Positions 25,344-34,471 of a stretch of 64,000 bases of DNA are shown here, in pieces. The DNA is taken from the NCBI RefSeq assembly GCF_002899825.2, contig NZ_PPED02000006.1, positions 124,001 to 188,000 on the forward strand. Reading direction: 5' to 3'. Position 1 is the first letter of the stretch. Every line of letters begins with the position of its first letter. The DNA comes from Chryseobacterium phosphatilyticum (GTDB taxonomy: Bacteria > Bacteroidota > Bacteroidia > Flavobacteriales > Weeksellaceae). Below the pieces are notes generated by a model. It was not told the DNA's origin and searched no databases. It was given only the letters and a program-made list of their open reading frames with translations. The position numbers and the translations under genes were made by a program.

Positions 25344-27290
25344 ATGAGTCAAATGTTAGCTTCAATAAGTAGAATTGTCAATGAAGATATTAGCTCAAGG
25401 GTTAATCAGTATGATGTGATTTTTGAATTAATAACTAATTCTATACACGCTAACGCTACAGAAATTAAATGTTATTTAAATACCAATGATAATCCACTAG
25501 AAGGAGAAGAATATTTACCACCTAAATTAAATACAATTAGAATTGTTGATAATGGTGATGGTTTGACTGATGAGAATTTTAATTCCTTTTCCACTTATCG
25601 TTCCGAATACAAAAAAGATTTAGGATGTAAAGGTGTTGGAAGATTTGTTCTATTAAAAGTATATGAATTTGTAAATTATTCAAGTAATATTCCTTCTATC
25701 AATGAAACTAAAAAATTTAAATTCGATTTTGATTTCGATACAGATAATATTAACATAGCAAAATGCACTACTTTAGAAAGTCAAACAGAAGTTTCATTAA
25801 GCTACATCAATAAAGCTTATTACGATTTTGATAGAAAAATTGATAGAAGAATTTTATTAGATATTACAGAGATTAAAAATAAAGTTCTAATGAATTTAGT
25901 ACCTACTTTATTCTTTTATCAAAAAAAAGGTATTAATGTAAATATTATTTTCATAAATGAATTTGACAACTCTACTGTCTCAATTTCTCCAAAAGAAATT
26001 CCAAACTTTACTGAAAAATCATTTGAAATAAAAACTTATTCTGGGAATTCTATATTATTTAAGTTAAATTATAGAATTTCTAAAGAAATAGGTGAATTGT
26101 ATTCATATTACTGTGCAAATAATAGAACAGTGTGCGAGTTCCAAGATAAAGATCTAAAAATCACAATGCCATATGGATACTCAGGTTTCATGTTACTAGA
26201 ATCAGCTTATTTAGATGAAAGAGCCAATAATGAGAGAAATGATTTTGATATTTTCCCTATCAAAAGGGATATGTTTTCAACATTATCTTGGGACATGATT
26301 AATAGTGAAGTTAAAAAAATATTTAGTGAACTAGTAAAAGAGGGTGTTCCCGAAACTGAAAAAATAAATAAAACTAAGTTAAAAGAAATTCAAGAAGAAA
26401 GACCATATTTAACTCACTATATAGAATCTGAAGATATAGATCTAGCAGGATTTCTTGACAAACGGCAAATAATTGAAAAGGCGAAAAAGAAATTTGATAC
26501 TGCTAAAGAGAAAGTTTTAACAAATGCAGGAAAAAATTTTTATACTAATTCTGAACTTAATGATGCTATACAATTAACACAAAATGAATTAGTATCATAT
26601 ATTAATGATAGAGTAATTGTTATTGAAAGGTTAAAAAATCTTGTAGATAATGGTGAAAAAGTTGAAGCAATTATTCATAATATGTTCATGCAAAGGTATA
26701 CGAAAGACGATTATTACAGTATTGGAAAGAATAACTTATGGTTATTGGATGATAGATTTACAACCTACACATATGCGGCAAGTGATAGAAAAATTACGGA
26801 TGTTTTAAAAGACGTTGATTTATCTACAGATGATATTGATATTCTAAATGATAAACCTGACCTTTCACTTTTTTTCTCACACAATCCATCTTCCCCAGAT
26901 AGATTAAAGTCCGTGTTAATAGAACTAAAACCATTCGAATACAAAAATAAATCTCATAGAAAAAAACATCAAGGTATTTTACAATTAATTGAATATTTAA
27001 AAGCTTTTAAATCAAGAGAAAAAATTGATGAAGTATATGGTTATCTTATTACTGATGTTGACACTAAATTTTCAGAAGTATTATTACAAGATGATTTTGT
27101 CCCTTTATTTTCATCTGAACATCCTATTTATCACAGAAATTATGACAAAATAGGTGTATCTGTTTTCGTAGTTAGTGCAAAAACATTAGTTTATGACGCA
27201 GAGGCACGAAATAAAACATTTTTAGATATAATTAGAAAACAAGCTAAAATCAATTTTTTATTAAAAGAAGAAGAGGAAAAAATTAGCTAA
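25344..27290 (+). CDS. GHKL ATPase fused to PD-(D/E)XK-like nuclease domain
   Basis: 648 residues. The N-terminal GHKL (Hsp90/MutL/MORC-type) ATP-binding motifs are clear: N-box ELITNSIHANA (Glu28, Asn32), G1 DNGDG (69-73) and G2 GCKGVG (94-99). A middle transducer-like and coiled region (about 340-470) follows. At the C-terminus KPDLSLFF (Asp506) and VLIELKP (Glu527, Lys529) form a D...ExK pattern as in PD-(D/E)XK nucleases, with a downstream helix KKHQGILQLIEYL. GHKL ATPases joined to nucleases are known from bacterial restriction-like systems related to MORC. The next gene starts 19 bp downstream, so the pair is likely one unit. The nuclease call is motif-level only. Confidence 0.82.
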   Translation: MSQMLASISRIVNEDISSRVNQYDVIFELITNSIHANATEIKCYLNTNDNPLEGEEYLPPKLNTIRIVDNGDGLTDENFNSFSTYRSEYKKDLGCKGVGRFVLLKVYEFVNYSSNIPSINETKKFKFDFDFDTDNINIAKCTTLESQTEVSLSYINKAYYDFDRKIDRRILLDITEIKNKVLMNLVPTLFFYQKKGINVNIIFINEFDNSTVSISPKEIPNFTEKSFEIKTYSGNSILFKLNYRISKEIGELYSYYCANNRTVCEFQDKDLKITMPYGYSGFMLLESAYLDERANNERNDFDIFPIKRDMFSTLSWDMINSEVKKIFSELVKEGVPETEKINKTKLKEIQEERPYLTHYIESEDIDLAGFLDKRQIIEKAKKKFDTAKEKVLTNAGKNFYTNSELNDAIQLTQNELVSYINDRVIVIERLKNLVDNGEKVEAIIHNMFMQRYTKDDYYSIGKNNLWLLDDRFTTYTYAASDRKITDVLKDVDLSTDDIDILNDKPDLSLFFSHNPSSPDRLKSVLIELKPFEYKNKSHRKKHQGILQLIEYLKAFKSREKIDEVYGYLITDVDTKFSEVLLQDDFVPLFSSEHPIYHRNYDKIGVSVFVVSAKTLVYDAEARNKTFLDIIRKQAKINFLLKEEEEKIS

Positions 27291-27309
27291 AATATAATTA
27301 AATAACTTC

Positions 27310-29271
27310 ATGAATAGAATAGTATTTTTCTCAAAAGAAGATTTTATATCATATCCTATGATGAATAAAATCAATGAATTTTTTGAAAATAACTTATACA
27401 GAAAATCGTCTTATTCTATTAATGATATTCTTGAACTTCATCACATTTGTAATTATATAGATAATGATTTTACTCACAATGATTGGAATGATGATAAAAT
27501 AGAAGAATATAAGTTGCAGATTAAAGATTTTAAGAAAGATATTAATCTTTATTACAATAAGTTGGAACCGCAACAGATTGTTGACTTCTATGATAGTATT
27601 GATTATAATTATTGTGAATCTTTTTGGTTATTAGTTAACCGATTTGAAACCTATAAAAAGATTAAATCTTCAGATTTAAAACTATTATTCGTAAAACAAA
27701 AATTTGATATTAATGACATTCTCTATTGTAATAGGATTGTACTTTTTTTCGAAGAAGAAATTCGAGATTATTTTTTATCAAATGAAAGAAATGCGGAAAA
27801 TCTTTTAAACTATTATGAATCAAACCACGATAGTAAACCTAAGGAAAAATTCTATCCTAAATCTCTTACCCTCATTGATAGAGAGAATCTAATTAATAAA
27901 TATATTGATTCTGAAAACGTAAATCTTAATTATATTAGATTAATAGAAAAAAATAAAGATTCCGAATTTTTAAAAATTAGTGATAAAACACGTCTTAAAG
28001 CAAAAAGATTATCAAGGAAATTAAATGATGAATTATTTGATAGTAATAATGCAACAGTAGTATGCAGAGGCGTATCTCTTTCTAAAGATCAGGAAGAAAT
28101 TTCGAAAATCACTTTTAAAGATGGGACACAAATAATTTCATACAGTGAAAAGAGATTATTAGAAAACATCGATGAGATTTCATTATTTAAGAATTTTAGA
28201 TCTATATTTGGTTTATTGGATTTTCAAGGATGTATTGATTCTGTTTCAAAATCAGCGCAGATTGATACTCTTGAAAAGGTTTTCATGAGATCTAAAAATG
28301 AATTTCTAATATCTGCCCATTTTCAGGATAAGACTTTAATTGGCACTTTGAAATTTCAAATTTACACCCATTTTTTAGAATCTATTAACATAAAGGTTGA
28401 AACCATTTTAGAACATTTTGTTAACATCTATATTAATAGTAAATTCAATATTAATGGTTTCAAATTATACCTTCCTACTCTCTCAAGTACTTCGTTAGAA
28501 AAGATCCGTCTAATTGTACCGGAATTTGAATCATTGATAGAACAATACAAACTGTACGTGCATGATGATCATATAGATTTTGAATTATTGCAGATTACTA
28601 CGAAAACATCTGGATTTGAGAAAATTCCATCACTGATGGAAAGAAAGTATGTTTATCCCACAGGAGATGAATATCTAAAATTAAGTCATAATTTTTTCGC
28701 TGATACAAGTTTTCTATTTAATTATAAAAAGTATGGCAAAAAATATACTTGTTTCTTTCATCTTATTACCTCAGAAAATATTACAATGGAGGATTTTGAG
28801 GACAATCGCAAATTTTATATACAACAATTTATTGATGAAAGCTATCTTAAAGTTGATGAGAATGGATGGATAAAACCTTACAATGAAAAATTGCTTACAA
28901 TAATTGGTATCTTACGAAATAATGATGTTATGAGCTATTGGTATTTCCCAGAAAATATCAGAAATGAAATTGATAAAATGGAAATACAAAAAATGGTTTC
29001 TTTTTCAGGCTCATTATTCTCTAAATCTGAACAAGATTATTTTAATTTCTATCTTAATAATCGATTCTCAAATGGTTTATGGTTAAGAAATAAATATGTA
29101 CATGCCACAAATAGCCACGATGAAAAGGAACAGGAAAATGATTATAATATATTATTAAAATTATTGGTTATACTAGTTCTAAAAATAGATGATGATTTGA
29201 ATATTGCAAGAAGTATTATTATAGCAGATATGAATAAAAAAGACAAAAATAAAGGAGAAGTAGAAATATAA
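27310..29271 (+). CDS. Large island protein with C-terminal HEPN-like RNKYVH motif
   Basis: 653 residues, no family recognised for most of its length. The N-terminal 200 residues are helical and acidic (for example HNDWNDDKIEEYKLQIKDF). Near the C-terminus LRNKYVHATNS (Arg593 to His598, Rx4H) is followed by a long helix, a pattern frequent at the end of HEPN-containing and abortive-infection-type proteins. It lies 19 bp after the GHKL-nuclease gene and is the last gene before the right attachment repeat. Partner or effector of that ATPase is the simplest reading, inferred from the operon. Confidence 0.72.
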   Translation: MNRIVFFSKEDFISYPMMNKINEFFENNLYRKSSYSINDILELHHICNYIDNDFTHNDWNDDKIEEYKLQIKDFKKDINLYYNKLEPQQIVDFYDSIDYNYCESFWLLVNRFETYKKIKSSDLKLLFVKQKFDINDILYCNRIVLFFEEEIRDYFLSNERNAENLLNYYESNHDSKPKEKFYPKSLTLIDRENLINKYIDSENVNLNYIRLIEKNKDSEFLKISDKTRLKAKRLSRKLNDELFDSNNATVVCRGVSLSKDQEEISKITFKDGTQIISYSEKRLLENIDEISLFKNFRSIFGLLDFQGCIDSVSKSAQIDTLEKVFMRSKNEFLISAHFQDKTLIGTLKFQIYTHFLESINIKVETILEHFVNIYINSKFNINGFKLYLPTLSSTSLEKIRLIVPEFESLIEQYKLYVHDDHIDFELLQITTKTSGFEKIPSLMERKYVYPTGDEYLKLSHNFFADTSFLFNYKKYGKKYTCFFHLITSENITMEDFEDNRKFYIQQFIDESYLKVDENGWIKPYNEKLLTIIGILRNNDVMSYWYFPENIRNEIDKMEIQKMVSFSGSLFSKSEQDYFNFYLNNRFSNGLWLRNKYVHATNSHDEKEQENDYNILLKLLVILVLKIDDDLNIARSIIIADMNKKDKNKGEVEI

Positions 29272-29514
29272 AATCTTCTTTTTGTTCTAAGAATTTAGAG
29301 AATCCTTTATAGCGTCAATAGTATTGTTAACAGAATTAAAAAAATATTATTGATAAGCACATGGATATCAATAGTTGATTTTTCACCCATAAGCAATAAA
29401 AGTTTTCGTTATAGTTTCATATACAAAATAAGTATATTTTTATTAAAGAGTTATGTCAACTATAAAAAACTTGCAACTTTCTTGCAAGAAAATAAAAAAG
29501 ACACTTGCAAATAT

Positions 29515-29578
29515 GTAAGTGTCTGATTTTATGTGGTCCCACCTGGGCTCGAACCAGGGACCACCTGATTATGAGTCA
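29515..29578. repeat. Right attachment repeat, in the intact tRNA gene
   Basis: 64 bp identical to 22017-22080. It spans part of the terminator and the 3' 45 bases of the complete tRNA, so insertion regenerated a working tRNA. Internal CTTGCAA motifs lie at 29470, 29481 and 29504. The gap 29272-29514 shows no gene. Confidence 0.88.
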
Positions 29579-29607
29579 GGTGCTCTAACCAACTGAGCTA
29601 TAGGACC
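29534..29607 (-). tRNA. tRNA-Met (CAT anticodon), elongator type
   Basis: A 74-base cloverleaf: acceptor GGTCCTA/TGGGACC, D-arm GCTC..GAGC, anticodon stem CCTGA/TCAGG around loop CTCATAA, and T-arm CCTGG/CCAGG with TTCGAGC. CCA is not encoded. The paired first base and ordinary anticodon stem argue against initiator tRNA. A tRNA-Ile with lysidine-modified CAT cannot be fully excluded. It is the integration site of the island. Confidence 0.93.
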
Positions 29608-29669
29608 TCAAAACTTGGTTAAATTTTGTGTTTGCAAAAATAGTAAAATTTCTTTCACCACAAAATTTT

Positions 29670-30068
29670 TTATTGCTTTTCTTGGCAAAGTTCTACCAGT
29701 ACGCCGTTTGTAGACTTGGGATGAAGAAAGACAACTAATTTGTTATCAGCACCTTCTTTCGGTTCTTCAGAGATAAACTGAAATCCTTCTTTTTTTAATC
29801 TTTTTACCTCCTCCAGGATATTTTCAACCCCAAAAGCTAAATGATGGATGCCTTCCCCTTTCTTTTCTATAAATTTTGAGATAGGACTTTCAGGATTACT
29901 GGCTTCCAACAGCTCAATTTTACTTTCTCCCGTTGCATAGAAAGATGTCACAACCCCTTCCCTTTCTACCGTTTCCTGCTTATAAGATTCTTTTCCTAAT
30001 AATCTGGTAAAAAGCTCATCAGAGACTCCCAAAGATTGTACTGCAATACCAATATGTTCTAGTTTCAT
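29670..30068 (-). CDS. mce: Methylmalonyl-CoA epimerase
   Basis: 132 residues in the glyoxalase/VOC fold: KLEHIGIAVQSL at the start with the metal His, IELLEASNPESPISKFIEK in the middle, and GEGIHHLAFGVEN with another metal His; the C-terminal GVLVELCQ supplies a Glu. The enzyme interconverts (R)- and (S)-methylmalonyl-CoA in the propionyl-CoA/succinyl-CoA pathway. The length is normal for the family. It is divergent from rbfA and no partner mutase gene is visible. Confidence 0.93.
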   Translation of the reverse strand: MKLEHIGIAVQSLGVSDELFTRLLGKESYKQETVEREGVVTSFYATGESKIELLEASNPESPISKFIEKKGEGIHHLAFGVENILEEVKRLKKEGFQFISEEPKEGADNKLVVFLHPKSTNGVLVELCQEKQ

Positions 30069-30145
30069 AAAGACTGATAAATATAATTAAATCGTAAATT
30101 TGATACCGGAACAGAATTTCAAAGTATCAATTCAAACAAAAGTAC

Positions 30146-30153
30146 TAAATTTG
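30146..30153 (+). promoter_or_regulatory. -7 element TAAATTTG before rbfA
   Basis: Matches TAnnTTTG, 9 bp before the rbfA ATG, which implies a very short 5' leader. No clear upstream TTG was found. Confidence 0.4.
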
Positions 30154-30161
30154 CATAAATT

Positions 30162-30521
30162 ATGGAAAGTAACAGACAAAGAAAAGTAGCACAGATTATT
30201 CAGGAAGACTTCGCAGAGCTTTTCCGCAAACAGGCTTCAGAGAGCAAACAGAGCATATTGGTATCTGTTTCAGATGTAAAAGTAACTGCTGACCTGGGAA
30301 TTGCTAAAATTTATTTAAGCATTTTCCCACAGGAATTCCGTACTGCCGTGATGAAGGAGATTGAAGAGAATAAACCTCAATACAGAAACTTCATCGGCCA
30401 GAAAATGGCAAAACAGGTACGTATCATTCCACAGCTTAACTTCTACCTGGATACCGCTCTTGATGATGTTGAAAAACTGGAGAGAGAATTAAGAGGCGAA
30501 GGCGACAATCCTGTTTTATAG
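30162..30521 (+). CDS. rbfA: 30S ribosome-binding factor A
   Basis: 119 residues, the family's usual size. It opens MESNRQRKVAQIIQEDFAEL and ends RIIPQLNFYLDTALDDVEKLE, typical for RbfA with its KH-type fold. It binds the small ribosomal subunit during late 16S rRNA maturation and helps in cold adaptation. The downstream permease starts three bases after its stop, so the two are co-transcribed. Confidence 0.95.
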   Translation: MESNRQRKVAQIIQEDFAELFRKQASESKQSILVSVSDVKVTADLGIAKIYLSIFPQEFRTAVMKEIEENKPQYRNFIGQKMAKQVRIIPQLNFYLDTALDDVEKLERELRGEGDNPVL

Positions 30522-30524
30522 ATC

Positions 30525-31730
30525 TTGAAGAATATTGCATTTTACATAGCATCCAGATACCTTTTGGCTAAAAAAGGCAGTACTGCCGTTACGTTTATTA
30601 CGTGGCTAGCTGTAGGTGCCATGACGGTTGCTGTGACTGCAATGTTCGTTATTATTTCCGTCTTTTCCGGACTTGAAGATTTGAACAAGGATCTTATTTC
30701 AAATCTGCATGCAGATCTTACGTTGAAAAGTACTTCCGGAAAAACCATCAAAAATCTGGATAAAGTGAATACAGCTTTATCTGCCAATAAAGAAATTAAG
30801 AGCTTCTCCCGTGTTATTGAGGAAAAAGTATACATCAGTTTCAATGGGAAAGGCGATATTGCATATTTAAGGGGGGTTGATTCCGCATACATTAAAGTAA
30901 ATCCTATTAATAAGGATATATTCTACGGAACGTATCCCAGCTTCAAATATTCGAATGAGGTATTAATGGAAAATAGCCTGGACAACAGGTTATCCATTCC
31001 TGTTGATTCATCCAACAACTATGCGACGATCTTTATGCCTAAGCCGGGAACCGGTATCATCAATAAAGAAGAAGACATCTATAACAAAAGGGATATTTCT
31101 GTAACAGGAGTGTTCCCCGGAAAAGACCAGTTGGACAGTTATATCATCTCTCCTATTGAACTTACCGAGGAATTATTAAGTCTTCCAAAAAAGTCGGCCT
31201 ATCAGATTGTCATCAAATTGAAAAATCCAGAAAATGCAGATGCTGTAAAGCAAAACCTGCTGACTTCGCTTGGAAAAACAATTGAAATCAAAACCAAAGA
31301 AGAAGAAAATGCAGCCTTCTGGAAGATGATCAATACAGAAAAACTGTTTATCTATCTTATATTTGCACTGGTTATATTTATTACCACTTTTAATCTTGCA
31401 GGAGCAATTATTATCTTACAACTTGATAAAAAAGAACAGGCAAAGTCCCTTATTTCACTAGGCTTTCCTTTAAGTCATTTAAGAATGACCTATTTCTACA
31501 CAGGAATCCTTATAGTAATTTCTGGCGTGATCACCGGTCTGATATGTGGAACCGCATTATGCTACTTCCAGTTGTACACAGAATTCTTCAGAGCCAATGA
31601 GGTACTTCCCTTCCCGGTAAAAATTGTTGGAAAAAACTATCTTATTGTAGCCCTTACTGCATCTGTATTTGGAATCGCCATTTCATGGTTCTTTTCAAAG
31701 ATCAGCAAAGAGTATATTACTAAAAGTTAA
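30525..31730 (+). CDS. LolC/LolE-type lipoprotein-release ABC permease (FtsX fold)
   Basis: 401 residues beginning at a TTG (30525), the first in-frame start after the rbfA stop and directly followed by the family N-terminus NIAFYIASRYLLAKKG. A first membrane helix (about 25-50), a large periplasmic MacB-PCD-like domain (50-270) and three more helices (about 275-395) follow; SLGFPLSHLRMTYF is the coupling-helix region. In LolCDE this component lifts lipoproteins out of the inner membrane. Many Bacteroidota encode a single such permease. The LolD-type ATPase is not adjacent. Confidence 0.88.
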   Translation: MKNIAFYIASRYLLAKKGSTAVTFITWLAVGAMTVAVTAMFVIISVFSGLEDLNKDLISNLHADLTLKSTSGKTIKNLDKVNTALSANKEIKSFSRVIEEKVYISFNGKGDIAYLRGVDSAYIKVNPINKDIFYGTYPSFKYSNEVLMENSLDNRLSIPVDSSNNYATIFMPKPGTGIINKEEDIYNKRDISVTGVFPGKDQLDSYIISPIELTEELLSLPKKSAYQIVIKLKNPENADAVKQNLLTSLGKTIEIKTKEEENAAFWKMINTEKLFIYLIFALVIFITTFNLAGAIIILQLDKKEQAKSLISLGFPLSHLRMTYFYTGILIVISGVITGLICGTALCYFQLYTEFFRANEVLPFPVKIVGKNYLIVALTASVFGIAISWFFSKISKEYITKS

Positions 31731-31810
31731 TATATAACATCTATACATTTCAGTAAATTAATCCGTTACGTTTCACTTTTTTTGTACATTTACGCCCCAA
31801 TTTAAAAAAA

Positions 31811-33595
31811 ATGAAACGACTTCTATCTTTTTTCTTATTAAGCTTTGCATTCATTAATGCGATCGCACAAATACCAGCGGGATACTATGACCCGGCCAAT
31901 GGTTTAACAGGTGCTCCTTTAAAAACGGCTCTGAAAAACATCATAGAAAACGGACATGTAGACCATGGATATGACGGACTATGGACAGCTTACCTTACTA
32001 CAGATCGTGATTACTTTTATGAAAACGACGGAACCATTTTAGACATTTACTCAGAAAAGCCTAATGGTCCTGATCCTTATAATTATGTACCGAATGTTAA
32101 ACGATGTGGAAATTATAGTAGTGAAGGAGATTGCTATAACCGTGAACATATTGTTCCTCAAAGTTTATTTAATGAAAACTCACCAATGGTTGCAGATGTT
32201 CATTTTATTCGTGCTACCGATGGAAAAGTAAACGGTATGAGATCAAATTATCCTTTTGGTAAAGTAGGAACGGCTTCTTTTACTTCTCTTAATCAATCAA
32301 AATTAGGTAACTCTGCTTCACCCGGATATTCAGGAATTGTATTTGAACCGATTGATACTTTTAAAGGAGATGTTGCCAGAATGATTCTGTACTTTGTGAC
32401 AAGATATGAAGCTAAACTCTCTACATTTTCAACAGGAAATATGTTAGGAGGTTCTGCTTTCCCGGGGTTACAACCATGGGCTCTTCAGCAATATCTGCTA
32501 TGGCACCAAATGGACCCGGTATCTCCTGAGGAAATAGCAAGAAACAACGCATCATATACTTACCAGGGAAATAGAAATCCATTTATTGATCACCCTGAGT
32601 ATGCCGCACAGATCTGGGGAACCCCTGTTTTGGACACAACACCTCCAACAGCAGCAACAAACCTTGTAGCAAGCAACCCAACTTCAAATTCTATTGCACT
32701 GGCATGGACAGCAGCAACAGATAATATCGGAGTAACATCTTATGATATATATGCAAACGGCACTCTAAAAACTACAGTAACCGGGACATCAACTTCAACT
32801 ATAGTAACAGGTCTGTCTCCTCTTACATCATATACATTCTATATTATTGCTAAGGATGCTGCAGGAAATCCTTCTCCACAAAGTACCACTGCTACAGAAA
32901 CGACACTTGACGGTCCTGTTGGTGGAAATTGCGGAACAGAAGATTTCAGTGGTATTCCTGGTAGCGACAATGGTTATGATACAAGAACATGGACAAATAA
33001 TAGCATAACATGGACAGCAACAGATGCAAGAGTTGATCAGACGATCAATGGTAAGGCAATCACCATCAGAAATGGAATCTTAACAAGTTCAACACTTTCC
33101 GGAGGAATCCAAAGCCTGACATTAACAACACAATTAAAATTCGGAGGAAGCAATGGTAATTTCAATGTCTTTATCAATAATGTGAATGTAGGAACAATTC
33201 CTTATAGCGCAGCAGTAAAAACAACAACCATTGATAATATTAATGTGACGGGAGATATTGTTATTAAACTTACCAATTCATCTACATCAAACAGAGTTGC
33301 TCTGGATGACCTGAGCTGGACATGTTATAGCGGATCATTAGCAACCGTGGAAGCTCAGAAGAACAAATCTGATTTCACAATCTACCCTAACCCGGTAAAG
33401 CATAATGAATTATTTGTAAAAGGAGAAAATCTTAGTAAAATTACAAAAGTTGACATCTATGACGTTTCAGGAAAATTAATTGATACTGTAGTGAACCCTT
33501 TCAGACATTCAAACAGAATTAATCTTAAAGGAATGACAAAAGGAACATATATTCTGAAAGCAGACCAATTTTCTACTAAATTTATGGTAGAATAA
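31811..33595 (+). CDS. Secreted endonuclease I family nuclease with fibronectin type III and T9SS domains
   Basis: 594 residues. Signal peptide to about residue 19 (FINAIAQ), then an endonuclease I domain (about 20-270) with the active-site pattern DCYNREHIVPQSLF and a disulfide-capable CGNY...DC pair. A fibronectin type III domain covers about 275-365 (PPTAATNLVASNPTSNSIAL), followed by a beta-rich domain (370-510) and a C-terminal T9SS sorting domain (FTIYPNPVKHNELF ... GTYILKADQFSTKFMVE). Expected to digest extracellular DNA or RNA for nutrition or matrix turnover. Stands alone and ends at a strong terminator. Confidence 0.92.
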   Translation: MKRLLSFFLLSFAFINAIAQIPAGYYDPANGLTGAPLKTALKNIIENGHVDHGYDGLWTAYLTTDRDYFYENDGTILDIYSEKPNGPDPYNYVPNVKRCGNYSSEGDCYNREHIVPQSLFNENSPMVADVHFIRATDGKVNGMRSNYPFGKVGTASFTSLNQSKLGNSASPGYSGIVFEPIDTFKGDVARMILYFVTRYEAKLSTFSTGNMLGGSAFPGLQPWALQQYLLWHQMDPVSPEEIARNNASYTYQGNRNPFIDHPEYAAQIWGTPVLDTTPPTAATNLVASNPTSNSIALAWTAATDNIGVTSYDIYANGTLKTTVTGTSTSTIVTGLSPLTSYTFYIIAKDAAGNPSPQSTTATETTLDGPVGGNCGTEDFSGIPGSDNGYDTRTWTNNSITWTATDARVDQTINGKAITIRNGILTSSTLSGGIQSLTLTTQLKFGGSNGNFNVFINNVNVGTIPYSAAVKTTTIDNINVTGDIVIKLTNSSTSNRVALDDLSWTCYSGSLATVEAQKNKSDFTIYPNPVKHNELFVKGENLSKITKVDIYDVSGKLIDTVVNPFRHSNRINLKGMTKGTYILKADQFSTKFMVE

Positions 33596-33616
33596 ATATT
33601 AAAAATATTTCACTTT

Positions 33617-33648
33617 AAAAGACCGGATTTGTCCGGTCTTTTTTTTAT
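33617..33648 (+). terminator. Rho-independent terminator after the endonuclease gene
   Basis: AAGACCGGA and TCCGGTCTT enclose the loop TTTG and are followed by eight T. Its overlap with the TTG at 33629 shows that the aroE start must lie downstream, at 33659. Confidence 0.9.
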
Positions 33649-33658
33649 TTTTGATCAT

Positions 33659-34387
33659 ATGGATTCCACTAAAAAATTAGGACTGATAGGAAAAAATATT
33701 TCCTATTCTTTTTCTAAAAAATTCTTCGAAAACAAGTTTCAAAAGCTTATGCTTAAAGAATTTTCTTACGATATTTTCGATCTCAATGAAATCAATGAAG
33801 TAGAAAAACTTTTTTCTTACCCGGAACTTTTAGGTTTCAATGTAACAATTCCTTACAAAGAAAAAATCATTGATTATCTTGACGAACTGAGCGATGAAGC
33901 TGAAAAAATAGGAGCTGTAAATTGTGTTCTTATTCAAAACGGAAAAAAAACCGGATACAACACTGATGCATTCGGCTTTGAAAAGACTCTTCTTCTTCAC
34001 AGGAAATCATCCCACGACAAAGCTTTAATTCTTGGAAACGGAGGTGCAGCAAAGGCGGTAAAATATGTGCTTGATAAACATAATATACCTTCAGAAACCA
34101 TTTCCAGAAGCACGGAAATTACCTTTGAAAATCTCGGTCAGGAAACAGTTCAGGAACATAAAATAATCATCCAATGTACTCCCGTTGGCACATTTCCTAA
34201 TGTAGAAGATTGTCTGAATTTTCCTTTTGAAGGACTTTCTTCAGATCATTTGGTTATTGATCTGATATACAATCCCAACTATACCCAATTTATTATCAAA
34301 GCCTCAGAAAAAGGAGCAAAAACGGTAAACGGCTATTACATGCTTGAACAGCAAGCAGAAAAAGCTTGGGAAATTTGGAATTTTTAA
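33659..34387 (+). CDS. aroE: Shikimate dehydrogenase
   Basis: 242 residues from the ATG at 33659 (MDSTKKLGLIGKNISYSFSK), chosen because the upstream extension falls within a terminator hairpin. Substrate-binding features include SYSFSKKFF, NVTIPYKEKI with the catalytic Lys and TDAFGFE. NADP-binding glycines occur in LILGNGGAAKAVKYVL. It reduces 3-dehydroshikimate in aromatic amino acid synthesis. Slightly shorter than E. coli AroE, as usual in Flavobacteriia. About 85 bp before the DUF349 gene. Confidence 0.94.
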   Translation: MDSTKKLGLIGKNISYSFSKKFFENKFQKLMLKEFSYDIFDLNEINEVEKLFSYPELLGFNVTIPYKEKIIDYLDELSDEAEKIGAVNCVLIQNGKKTGYNTDAFGFEKTLLLHRKSSHDKALILGNGGAAKAVKYVLDKHNIPSETISRSTEITFENLGQETVQEHKIIIQCTPVGTFPNVEDCLNFPFEGLSSDHLVIDLIYNPNYTQFIIKASEKGAKTVNGYYMLEQQAEKAWEIWNF

Positions 34388-34471
34388 AAAAAATAACATA
34401 AATTAGTACTTTAATTGGCCTTACAGCTATAATTTGAAGGATATTAACGCCACTCACATAAAAGATTTGCT

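Larger units (their letters stand above)
22017..29578. mobile_element. tRNA-Met-integrated genomic island, about 7.5 kb
   Basis: Bounded by a 64-bp perfect direct repeat (22017-22080 and 29515-29578) that covers the tRNA 3' half and part of its terminator. The intact tRNA is at the right end. Content is visibly more AT-rich than the flanks, none of the genes are housekeeping, and a tyrosine-recombinase remnant lies inside (about 24970-25181). CTTGCAA motifs repeat near both internal ends. This is the classic structure left by tyrosine-integrase insertion at a tRNA. Cargo: PIN protein, two HEPN-motif proteins, a small protein and a GHKL-nuclease fusion. Confidence 0.85.

Noticed and set aside
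33629..33658. Upstream TTG start for aroE
   Set aside because: It lies inside the terminator hairpin of the preceding gene; the family N-terminus begins at 33659.
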